5,121 nt of DNA from assembly GCA_021807845.1 (NCBI GenBank), contig JAKBCM010000098.1, positions 1 through 5,121 on the forward strand. Reading direction: 5' to 3'. A model generated the notes under the pieces. That model searched no databases. It had not been told where the DNA came from and worked only from the letters and a program-made list of their open reading frames with translations. The position numbers were made by a program, and so were the translations under genes. Origin of the DNA: Pseudomonadota bacterium (GTDB lineage Bacteria > Pseudomonadota > Gammaproteobacteria > Legionellales > Legionellaceae). Every line of letters starts with the position of its first letter. Within the stretch, counting starts at the first letter, position 1. Below are positions 1 through 5,121 of the stretch, piece by piece.

Positions 1-399
1 CCGATCTGTGATGAGTTCCACGTTGGTGCATTGAAAAGCGGCCAATTTTTCCTGTGCCATGGTACTAAAGTCACTAAAATAGTCAATGCTGATTACCTTT
101 TTACAGAGCCTACTCAGTAAAGCAGTTAAAAACCCTGAACCGGTGCCTACTTCAAGGATGACTTCATGTCCTTTTAAATCTAAAGATTGCAGGATTTTGG
201 CTTCTTCCAAAGGTGTCATCATACGTTGTAGGTGAGGGAGTGGAATTTGCATATCGGTATAGGCGAAAGGCTTGAATGATTCAGGCACAAATTCATCGCG
301 ATTCATGTTGTCATATAGATGAAGGATCTTTTCATTGAGAACGTCTCCAGTGCGTAGCTGTTGTTTGATCATGTTCGTGCGAGTACATTGAGTATTCAT
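1..399 (-). CDS. Protein-L-isoaspartate O-methyltransferase-like protein, N-terminal part (cut by window edge)
   Basis: The reverse strand reads open from an ATG at 399 to the window edge, giving 133 residues of an S-adenosylmethionine-dependent methyltransferase of the PIMT (Pcm) family. Canonical members methylate the carboxyl group of isoaspartate in damaged cytosolic proteins to start their repair. Visible family features are the N-terminal MIKQQLRTGDVL helix (residues 10-21), DEFVPESF (35-42), SAM-binding motif I EVGTGSGFLTALLS (83-96) and an acidic residue D106 after the next strand. The loop that reads GQTISQP in E. coli Pcm is replaced here by HLQRMMTPLEEA (56-67). From memory, this is typical of a Pcm-like subfamily often encoded beside tolC, so repair activity is uncertain and no symbol is given. 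The ATG at 399 has GGTGA upstream (408-404). The next Met, at residue 10, would remove conserved N-terminal sequence. The C-terminal half lies outside the window. Family assignment is firm; the exact substrate is not. Confidence 0.9.
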   Translation of the reverse strand, partial: MNTQCTRTNMIKQQLRTGDVLNEKILHLYDNMNRDEFVPESFKPFAYTDMQIPLPHLQRMMTPLEEAKILQSLDLKGHEVILEVGTGSGFLTALLSRLCKKVISIDYFSDFSTMAQEKLAAFQCTNVELITDR

Positions 400-492
400 T
401 AGATTCACCAAGAAAATTGTTGTACTAGGTTAAAGCGTTGAGGGATTTTAACAGGTCTACAGCCGTTCTCAAATAGCGTTCACTTTATAATT

Positions 493-521
493 ATTTTGAT
501 TAAAATATTTTCTATTGTAAA
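493..521 (-). promoter_or_regulatory. Candidate sigma-70 promoter for the methyltransferase-like gene
   Basis: On the reverse strand TTTACA (521-516, 5 of 6 matches to TTGACA) is followed after 17 bases by CAAAAT (498-493, 4 of 6 matches to TATAAT). Transcription would start near 486, giving a leader of about 85 bases. The region is AT-rich, so chance matches are easy. It is offered as the best minus-strand candidate, not as a firm call. Confidence 0.3.
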
Positions 522-550
522 CTTTATTAAGGTGAATGAACAGCCAAGAA

Positions 551-578
551 TTGTATTTCAGTTGATAATTGTTATCAT
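551..578 (+). promoter_or_regulatory. Candidate sigma-70 promoter for kbl overlapping the Fur-like box
   Basis: TTGTAT (551-556, only the TTG matches) and TATCAT (573-578, 5 of 6 matches to TATAAT) are separated by 16 bases. Transcription would start near 585, leaving a short leader that still contains the kbl ribosome binding site. The -10 lies on the right arm of the Fur-like palindrome, a common layout for Fur-repressed promoters. An alternative upstream pair is TTGATT (496-501) and TAAACT (518-523) with 16-base spacing, which would place the operator in the transcribed leader. Confidence 0.35.
563..577. promoter_or_regulatory. Fur-type iron-responsive operator (7-1-7 palindrome)
   Basis: The sequence TGATAATTGTTATCA matches the 7-1-7 Fur box TGATAAT-N-ATTATCA at 13 of 14 defined positions; the only mismatch is G for A at the first base of the right arm. 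A partial further repeat (TTC) follows. Aligned to the 19-base consensus from 564, about 13 of 19 positions agree. It sits about 36 bases before the kbl start and overlaps a candidate -10, so Fur with ferrous iron would be expected to repress kbl and any genes cotranscribed with it. The match is seen directly; binding and regulation are inferred. A related regulator of the same superfamily remains possible but fits the consensus less obviously. Confidence 0.72.
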
Positions 579-593
579 TCGGCAAATTTATTT

Positions 594-599
594 AGGGAG
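594..599 (+). promoter_or_regulatory. kbl ribosome binding site
   Basis: AGGGAG ends 6 bases before the GTG at 606, a normal spacing. An out-of-frame ATG at 604-606 shares its last base with the GTG and lies only 4 bases from this site. The spacing and the protein alignment both favour initiation at GTG. Confidence 0.6.
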
Positions 600-605
600 A
601 GAGAT

Positions 606-1790
606 GTGCATACTCGTTTCACTGAATTTCTACAAAATGAACTGGATAAATTACAGGCAGAGGGTTTATACAAGCCAGAGCGAGTTATTTCCAGCCAACA
701 ACAAGCGATGGTAAAAGTGAATGATGAAGAGGTCATCAATCTTTGCGCGAATAACTACTTAGGTCTTGCTAATCATCCAGACCTCATTGCTGAAGGGCAA
801 CAAGCGCTAGCTCAGTATGGTTATGGCATGGCGTCCGTTCGGTTTATTTGTGGTACCCAAACCCCTCATAAAATGCTTGAAAAAAAGATAAGTTCATTTC
901 TCAATAAACAAGATACGATTTTATATTCCTCTTGTTTTGATGCGAATACTGGGTTATTTGAAACACTTTTGGGACCAGAAGACGCTATCATTAGTGATGC
1001 TTTAAATCATGCCAGTATTATTGATGGGATAAGATTGTGTAAAGCAGAGCGATTGCGGTATGCCAATAACGACATGAAAGATTTAGAAACACAATTGATA
1101 GCAGCAAAAAAAGCTCGTTTTCGATTAATCGCTACAGATGGTGTCTTTTCTATGGACGGTATTTTGGCAAATTTACCGGCTATTTGTGAATTAGCTGACA
1201 AATATGATGCCATGGTGATGGTTGATGATTCACATGCAGTTGGGTTTATGGGTGAAAAAGGGCGTGGTACGCATGAACATTTTGGTGTGACTTCCCGGAT
1301 TGATATTTTGACTGGTACTTTAGGTAAGGCCCTGGGTGGTGCATCAGGGGGATATACGACTTCAAATAGTGTCATCATTGATTGGTTGCGACAACGTTCT
1401 CGCCCTTATTTGTTTTCCAATACATTAGCGCCAGTGATAGCAAAAACCTCCATCGCAGTTCTCACTCTTTTAGAAAAAAATACTGATTTGGTGAAAAAAC
1501 TGAAGCGCAATAGCGACTACTTTCGTCAAGGTTTAGATCGTCTAGGGTTTAAGCTCATTCCAGGGGAACATGCTATTATCCCGGTGATGTTGGGTGATGC
1601 AGTTGTCGCAGGCTTGATGGCAGAGCGTCTCTTGCATGAGGGGATTTATGTTGTTGGATTTTCATTTCCTGTAGTGCCTAAAGGGATGGCTCGTATACGC
1701 ACGCAAATGTCAGCATCACATGAATTACATCACTTAGATAAAGCACTTCTGGCTTTTGAAAAAGTAGGCAAAGAGTTGGGAGTTATTTAG
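606..1790 (+). CDS. kbl: 2-amino-3-ketobutyrate CoA ligase (glycine C-acetyltransferase)
   Basis: This 394-residue PLP enzyme of the alpha-oxoamine synthase family cleaves 2-amino-3-ketobutyrate with CoA to glycine and acetyl-CoA, the second step of threonine degradation, in the cytosol. The protein closely follows E. coli Kbl (398 residues) along its whole length. Visible signatures are [16 protein letters not shown] (45-60), [11 protein letters not shown] (75-85), [11 protein letters not shown] (131-141) with the PLP-stacking His135, [10 protein letters not shown] (176-185), VDDSHAVGF (206-214) with Asp207 for the PLP nitrogen and His210, and [10 protein letters not shown] (236-245) with the PLP Schiff-base Lys241. 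The C-terminal [16 protein letters not shown] block is intact. The start is GTG at 606: the translation aligns with E. coli Kbl from its first residue, and the nearest in-frame ATG would remove about 34 conserved residues. The stop at 1788-1790 abuts the tdh start, implying translational coupling and channelling of the unstable ketobutyrate intermediate. No defects are seen. A distinct function such as ALA synthase or BioF is unlikely given the near-identity to Kbl. Confidence 0.97.
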   Translation: MHTRFTEFLQNELDKLQAEGLYKPERVISSQQQAMVKVNDEEVINLCANNYLGLANHPDLIAEGQQALAQYGYGMASVRFICGTQTPHKMLEKKISSFLNKQDTILYSSCFDANTGLFETLLGPEDAIISDALNHASIIDGIRLCKAERLRYANNDMKDLETQLIAAKKARFRLIATDGVFSMDGILANLPAICELADKYDAMVMVDDSHAVGFMGEKGRGTHEHFGVTSRIDILTGTLGKALGGASGGYTTSNSVIIDWLRQRSRPYLFSNTLAPVIAKTSIAVLTLLEKNTDLVKKLKRNSDYFRQGLDRLGFKLIPGEHAIIPVMLGDAVVAGLMAERLLHEGIYVVGFSFPVVPKGMARIRTQMSASHELHHLDKALLAFEKVGKELGVI

Positions 1791-2816
1791 ATGAAAGCAC
1801 TAGTCAAAGCAAAACGTGAACCAGGGATTTGGATGGAGGATGTACCCATGCCTTCATTCGGGGTCAATGATGTCCTTATCAAAATCAAGAAAACGGCTAT
1901 CTGTGGGACTGATATTCATATTTATACCTGGGATGAATGGGCAAAGGCCACTATCCCTGTCCCAATGGTGGTTGGACATGAATTTTATGGAGAGATTGCT
2001 GAAGTTGGGCCAGAAGTGAAAGGGTTACAGCCTGGCATGCGTGTTTCAGGAGAAGGGCACATCACCTGTGGAGATTGTCGTAATTGTCGAGCAGGAAAAC
2101 AACATTTATGTCGCAATACTTTAGGGATAGGGGTTAATAGGCCAGGTTCGTTTGCAGAGTATTTGGTCATGCCTGCTAGAAATGTGATCGCGCTTCCTGA
2201 CAATATCAGTGGTCAGCAAGCCGCTATTCTTGATCCCTTTGGTAATGCAACCCATTGTGCTTTGGCTTTTGATGCGGTCGGTGAAGATGTCTTAATCACA
2301 GGTGCCGGACCAATCGGAATCATGGCTGTGGCGATTATGAGACATATTGGCGCTCGCCATATTGTGATCACTGATGTGAATGATTATCGTTTGGAGCTGG
2401 CGCGTCAAATGGGAGCCACGAGAGCAGTCAATGTCAAATCTCAATCTATCGAAGAGGTGATGAATGAACTTCAGATGGTTGAAGGGTTTGATATAGGTCT
2501 CGAAATGTCAGGCAATCCAATGGCACTGTGTGACATGGTCAAAACCATGAATCATGGGGGACGTATGGCTATTCTTGGGATCCCGCCTAAGGAAGCATCC
2601 GTTGATTGGAGTATGATTGTTTTTAAGGGGTTAGTGGTCAAGGGAATTTATGGTCGAGAAATGTATGAAACTTGGTATAAAATGATAGCTATGCTGCAAA
2701 GTGGTTTGAATTTATCTCCTATCATGACCCACACTCTTCCTATCGATGAGTATCAAAAAGGATTTGAAGTAATGGCATCTGGTCAATCAGATAAAGTGAT
2801 TCTTGATTGGGCATAG
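1791..2816 (+). CDS. tdh: L-threonine 3-dehydrogenase, zinc- and NAD-dependent
   Basis: This enzyme oxidises L-threonine to 2-amino-3-ketobutyrate with NAD+, supplying the substrate of the upstream Kbl. At 341 residues it equals E. coli Tdh in length and aligns end to end. It is a medium-chain dehydrogenase. The N-terminal catalytic domain carries the catalytic zinc ligands Cys38 (AICGTD) and His63-Glu64 (VVGHE). The structural zinc lobe has Cys93, Cys96, Cys99 and Cys107, and His90, linked to threonine specificity in the E. coli enzyme, is present. A Rossmann domain with GAGPIG (171-176) and an acidic strand end (ITDVN) selects NAD. The C-terminus keeps the [16 protein letters not shown] and SGQSDKVIL blocks. 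The ATG immediately follows the kbl stop codon, and GGGAG at 1778-1782 inside kbl supplies the ribosome site 8 bases away, so the pair is surely cotranscribed. In E. coli the same kbl-tdh pair is controlled by Lrp; here the visible upstream signal is Fur-like instead. No missing residues or disruptions are seen. Confidence 0.98.
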   Translation: MKALVKAKREPGIWMEDVPMPSFGVNDVLIKIKKTAICGTDIHIYTWDEWAKATIPVPMVVGHEFYGEIAEVGPEVKGLQPGMRVSGEGHITCGDCRNCRAGKQHLCRNTLGIGVNRPGSFAEYLVMPARNVIALPDNISGQQAAILDPFGNATHCALAFDAVGEDVLITGAGPIGIMAVAIMRHIGARHIVITDVNDYRLELARQMGATRAVNVKSQSIEEVMNELQMVEGFDIGLEMSGNPMALCDMVKTMNHGGRMAILGIPPKEASVDWSMIVFKGLVVKGIYGREMYETWYKMIAMLQSGLNLSPIMTHTLPIDEYQKGFEVMASGQSDKVILDWA

Positions 2817-2833
2817 ATAATGAGAATATACGC

Positions 2834-2837
2834 GGAG
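2834..2837 (+). promoter_or_regulatory. ettA ribosome binding site
   Basis: GGAG ends 5 bases before the ATG at 2843. It sets the start of ettA and argues against an in-frame TTG at 2807, which would add 12 residues absent from EttA homologues and overlap the end of tdh. Confidence 0.65.
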
Positions 2838-2842
2838 TAACC

Positions 2843-4516
2843 ATGTCACAATATATTTTTACCATGAATCGTGTATCAAAGATTGTTGAGAATCAACGAT
2901 TCATTTTAAAAGACATTTCTTTGAGCTTTTATCCTGGCGCCAAAATTGGCGTTTTAGGACTCAATGGCTCTGGGAAATCAACTTTGCTGCGTATCATGGC
3001 TGGAGTTGATAAGCAATTTGAAGGGGAAGCGCGGCCTGCCCAAGGGATTAAAATAGGCTATCTCCAGCAAGAACCTGAAATTGATCTTGATAAAACAGTT
3101 CGTGAAGTCGTAGAAGAAGCTGTTATCGATATGAAAAATAAGCTGAAAGCATTTGACGAATTGAGCATGCGATTTGCAGAGCCAATGAGTGATGATGAAA
3201 TGAATCGTTTGCTTTTGGAGCAAGGTGAATTGCAACATGCGATTGAAGAGGGTGGCGGCTGGGATCTCGAGCGTCAACTAAATATTGCCGCTGATGCTTT
3301 ACGATTACCTGATTGGGACGCCAAAATCAGTGTTTTGTCTGGGGGCGAGCGTCGACGAGTGGCTTTATGTCGATTGTTGTTATCAAAGCCTGATATGTTA
3401 TTGCTCGATGAGCCCACTAACCATCTAGATGCTGAGAGTGTGGCATGGCTTGAAAGATACTTAGAAGAATTCAAAGGAACGGTTGTTGCGATTACGCATG
3501 ATAGGTATTTTCTTGATAATGCTGCTGAATGGATTTTAGAGCTTGATAGGGGGGAAGGGATCCCTTACAAGGGAAATTATACGGCTTGGCTGGAGCAAAA
3601 GACTGAGCGTTTAGAGCGCGAGAAAAAGCAAGAAGCTTCGCATTTACGTGCCATCAAAGCTGAACTGGATTGGGTGAGAACTTCACCGAAAGGTCGACAT
3701 GCAAAAAATAAGGCTCGTCTTGCCCGATTTGAAGAAATGAACTCAAAAGAATTTCAGAAACGAAATGAAACCAATGAATTGTATATTCCACCTGGCGATC
3801 GTTTAGGGGATTTGGTGCTAGAAGGCATGCATCTTTGTAAAGGATTTTCAGACAGACTATTATTTGAAGATCTCAATTTTAATTTACCCAAAGGGGGCGT
3901 GCTTGGGATCATTGGTCCCAATGGTGCAGGCAAGTCAACGTTCTTAAAATTGATTACCCAAAGAGAGTTACCAGATAGTGGAGAAATCAGAGTTGGAGAT
4001 ACTGTAAAACTGGCTTATGTTGATCAAATGAGAGACCATTTGGATGATAACAAGACCGTTTGGGAAGAAATTTCAGATGGGCATGATGTGATGCAGGTGG
4101 GTATGTTTCAAATGCCATCTAGAGCTTATGTGGGTCGATTTAATTTTAAGGGCTCCGATCAACAAAAGAAAATGTCACAGTTATCTGGCGGGGAGCGCAA
4201 TCGCGTTCATTTGGCAAAGCTACTAAAAAGTGGTGGTAATGTATTATTGCTTGATGAGCCTAGTAATGATTTAGACGTAGAAACACTTCGTGCTCTAGAA
4301 GAGGCCATTTTAAATTTTCCTGGCTGTGCTATTGTTGTGTCTCATGATCGTTGGTTTTTGAATAGAATTTGTACTCATCTGATGGCTTTCGAAGGGGATT
4401 CAGAGGTCGTGTTTATTGAAGGAAACTATAGTGACTATGAAGAAGATAGAAAGCGTCGGTTGGGTGACAAAGCAACTTGCCCAACCAGGATTAAATATCG
4501 TCGACTACATGATTAA
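2843..4516 (+). CDS. ettA: Energy-dependent translational throttle protein EttA (ABC-F ATPase)
   Basis: This soluble ABC-F protein of 557 residues (E. coli EttA has 555) binds the ribosomal E site and gates entry into elongation according to the ATP/ADP ratio. It has two ATPase domains and no membrane segments. Domain 1 has Walker A GLNGSGKST (39-47), signature LSGGERRR (165-172) and Walker B with catalytic Glu190 in LLLDEPTNHLD. The basic, helical P-site tRNA interaction motif follows at roughly 245-325, including KGRHAKNKARLARFEE and QKRNETNELYIPPG. Domain 2 has Walker A GPNGAGKST (358-366), signature LSGGERNR (447-454) and Walker B Glu472 in LLLDEPSNDLD, where Ser replaces the usual Thr. 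The arm insertion in domain 1 (about 95-140) is less conserved and includes the Gly-rich EEGGGWDL. The EttA-type C-terminus (YEEDRKRRLG ... RIKYRR) separates it from Uup, YheS and YbiT. It lies 26 nt after tdh and 13 nt before the next gene. No good private promoter is seen. The start at 2843 matches homologues. Confidence 0.97.
   Translation: MSQYIFTMNRVSKIVENQRFILKDISLSFYPGAKIGVLGLNGSGKSTLLRIMAGVDKQFEGEARPAQGIKIGYLQQEPEIDLDKTVREVVEEAVIDMKNKLKAFDELSMRFAEPMSDDEMNRLLLEQGELQHAIEEGGGWDLERQLNIAADALRLPDWDAKISVLSGGERRRVALCRLLLSKPDMLLLDEPTNHLDAESVAWLERYLEEFKGTVVAITHDRYFLDNAAEWILELDRGEGIPYKGNYTAWLEQKTERLEREKKQEASHLRAIKAELDWVRTSPKGRHAKNKARLARFEEMNSKEFQKRNETNELYIPPGDRLGDLVLEGMHLCKGFSDRLLFEDLNFNLPKGGVLGIIGPNGAGKSTFLKLITQRELPDSGEIRVGDTVKLAYVDQMRDHLDDNKTVWEEISDGHDVMQVGMFQMPSRAYVGRFNFKGSDQQKKMSQLSGGERNRVHLAKLLKSGGNVLLLDEPSNDLDVETLRALEEAILNFPGCAIVVSHDRWFLNRICTHLMAFEGDSEVVFIEGNYSDYEEDRKRRLGDKATCPTRIKYRRLHD
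4458..4486 (+). repeat. Inverted repeat or RNA hairpin in the 3' end of ettA
   Basis: GGTTGGG (4458-4464) pairs perfectly with CCCAACC (4480-4486). Two G-U pairs and one A-U pair extend the stem to 10 pairs, leaving a 9-base loop at 4468-4476. No T-tract follows, so it is not a standard intrinsic terminator. It lies within codons near the end of ettA, about 43 bases before the next start, and could modulate mRNA stability or coupling. It may also be chance, since the encoded residues (RRLGDKATCPTR) constrain the sequence. Confidence 0.4.
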
Positions 4517-4521
4517 AAGGG
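4517..4521 (+). promoter_or_regulatory. Ribosome binding site of the L,D-transpeptidase lipoprotein gene
   Basis: AAGGG ends 8 bases before the ATG at 4530. It supports that start over the in-frame ATG at 4509, which overlaps the end of ettA and would place seven extra residues, two of them basic, ahead of the signal peptide. Confidence 0.6.
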
Positions 4522-4529
4522 TTTGTTTT

Positions 4530-5120
4530 ATGCGTTATTCCCTGTTTTTTTTCGTCATTGTTTTGGGTCTTTCAGCCTGTGTGGAAGATGATCCGTCAAC
4601 ATTGATTACAGATGATGCTGGGGTCGTTCATCGAACGATGTTTTACTTAAAGGACAAGCGTGGCAGAGATTATTTTCCTTTAGAAATCCCAGCAACTGGA
4701 AACAAACAATTCATTTTTGATCCCAAGGTTGCAGCCTGGGCAGCTTATGATCCTTTAGGTAATCGGGTGATGACAGGTAGTGCATCAGGTGGAAAGGATT
4801 TCTGTGAAGACGTGGGGAAACCCTGCAGAACGGTGACTGGTGTTTTTCGTATATATAACAAGAGAGGCCTTGATTGTAAGTCAGGGGAGTATCCTGTCGA
4901 AACGACAGGGGGTGCTAAAATGCCTTACTGCATGTATTTTTATCGAGGATTTACAATTCATGCAGCATTTGAAGTGCCACCTTATAACTCTAGTCATGGA
5001 TGTATTAGAGTGTTACCAAGTGCAGCCAAATGGCTCAATGAAGAATTTATTACCATTGGAACTCAGGTGACCGTTTTATCATATGATGATGAAGATGGTG
5101 ATGGTGATCCTGTTGATTAA
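4530..5120 (+). CDS. L,D-transpeptidase (YkuD/EnhA-like) lipoprotein
   Basis: This 196-residue protein begins with a lipoprotein signal peptide: a short basic start (MRYS), a hydrophobic stretch (5-13) and the lipobox LSAC with Cys17 as the lipidation site. The next residues are VEDD; absence of Asp at +2 suggests sorting to the outer membrane, so it would act in the periplasm. The rest is a YkuD domain. It holds IHAAFEVPPYNSSHGCIRV (143-161), with His144, His156, catalytic Cys158 and Arg160, then GTQVTVL (177-183). Such enzymes form 3-3 peptidoglycan cross-links or attach proteins to peptidoglycan through a cysteine thioester. Four further cysteines (92, 99, 116, 134) and the CKSGEYPV ... 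MPYCMYF pattern resemble Legionella EnhA-family proteins; this comparison is from memory. The C-terminus is an acidic DDEDGDGDPVD tail. The start at 4530 is chosen for its ribosome site and signal peptide. The gene follows ettA by 13 nt and is probably cotranscribed. Its stop is one base before the window end, so any terminator lies outside. Fold is firm; the reaction is inferred. Confidence 0.88.
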   Translation: MRYSLFFFVIVLGLSACVEDDPSTLITDDAGVVHRTMFYLKDKRGRDYFPLEIPATGNKQFIFDPKVAAWAAYDPLGNRVMTGSASGGKDFCEDVGKPCRTVTGVFRIYNKRGLDCKSGEYPVETTGGAKMPYCMYFYRGFTIHAAFEVPPYNSSHGCIRVLPSAAKWLNEEFITIGTQVTVLSYDDEDGDGDPVD

Positions 5121-5121
5121 T

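Larger units (their letters stand above)
400..605. other. Divergent intergenic control region
   Basis: This 206-base gap separates the minus-strand methyltransferase from kbl. It has a strongly AT-rich core (about 484-530) that includes a perfect TATAAT hexamer at 486-491, for which I see no good -35 partner, and a 10-bp palindrome AAAATATTTT at 502-511. A Fur-like operator lies at 563-577 with promoter candidates on both strands, listed separately. I see no convincing terminator, riboswitch or small gene. A 9-codon ATG frame at 536-565 has a poorly spaced ribosome site and no threonine or glycine codons, so it is not called as a leader peptide. Positions 400-480 hold nothing I recognise beyond the methyltransferase leader. 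Confidence 0.7.

Noticed and set aside
536..565. Possible 9-residue leader peptide (MNSQELYFS) upstream of kbl
   Set aside because: The AAGG is only 3 bases from the ATG. There are no threonine or glycine codons and no attenuator hairpins follow.
496..714. Open frame starting at a TTG and overlapping the 5' end of kbl
   Set aside because: It has no recognisable protein features, a weak start codon and no good ribosome site. It overlaps kbl in another frame, and kbl is certain.
1007..1378. Minus-strand open frame of 123 codons inside kbl
   Set aside because: It is a shadow of the certain kbl gene with no domain features. The same holds for the minus-strand frames at 1985-2203, 2978-3277 and 3274-3474.
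2816..2834. Second Fur-like or -10-like sequence (GATAATGAGAATAT) between tdh and ettA
   Set aside because: About 11 of 19 positions match the Fur consensus and there is no palindrome. As a -10 it lacks a well-spaced -35. It is probably chance in a short AT-rich gap.
2807..2842. N-terminal extension of EttA from a TTG at 2807
   Set aside because: The 12 extra residues have no counterpart in EttA homologues, and the ATG at 2843 has a proper ribosome site.
3555..3566. 12-base perfect palindrome AAGGGATCCCTT
   Set aside because: It lies within conserved ettA codons (GEGIPYK) with no other context, so it is best seen as chance.
4416..4529. Upstream extension of the transpeptidase frame into ettA
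   Set aside because: The extension would bury the lipoprotein signal peptide inside the protein. The ATG at 4530 has a ribosome site and gives a textbook lipobox.
4840..5070. Alternative plus-strand frame inside the transpeptidase gene
   Set aside because: It overlaps the catalytic domain coding region in another frame and shows no features of its own.

Overview
The window looks like chromosomal DNA from a moderately AT-rich gammaproteobacterium, most likely Legionella or a close relative in the Legionellales. This is inferred, not proven. The Kbl, Tdh and EttA proteins are very close in sequence and length to the Escherichia coli proteins. The last gene resembles the EnhA-type L,D-transpeptidases that are numerous in Legionella. 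Coding density is high, and there are no insertion sequences, phage genes, tRNAs, rRNAs or CRISPR repeats.

Layout. Positions 1-399 (minus strand) hold the N-terminal 133 codons of a protein-L-isoaspartate O-methyltransferase-like protein, cut by the left edge. Positions 400-605 are a divergent intergenic region with a near-perfect Fur-type operator (563-577) and candidate promoters in both directions. From 606 to 5120 four plus-strand genes run almost without gaps: kbl (GTG start at 606), tdh (starts on the base after the kbl stop), ettA (26 nt later) and a YkuD-type L,D-transpeptidase lipoprotein (13 nt after ettA). The spacing suggests one transcription unit.

How the genes work together. 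Tdh oxidises L-threonine to 2-amino-3-ketobutyrate. Kbl cleaves that with CoA to glycine and acetyl-CoA, so the first two genes form the complete two-step threonine degradation route. EttA is an ABC-F ribosome factor that restrains translation when the ATP/ADP ratio falls. The last gene encodes a lipoprotein predicted to cross-link or modify peptidoglycan. The last two have no evident biochemical link to threonine catabolism and may simply share the transcript.

The most notable signal is the Fur-like box overlapping the best candidate -10 element ahead of kbl, which suggests iron-dependent control of threonine catabolism and perhaps of the genes downstream. Nothing here amounts to a clearly new system; most of the window is recognisable housekeeping sequence.
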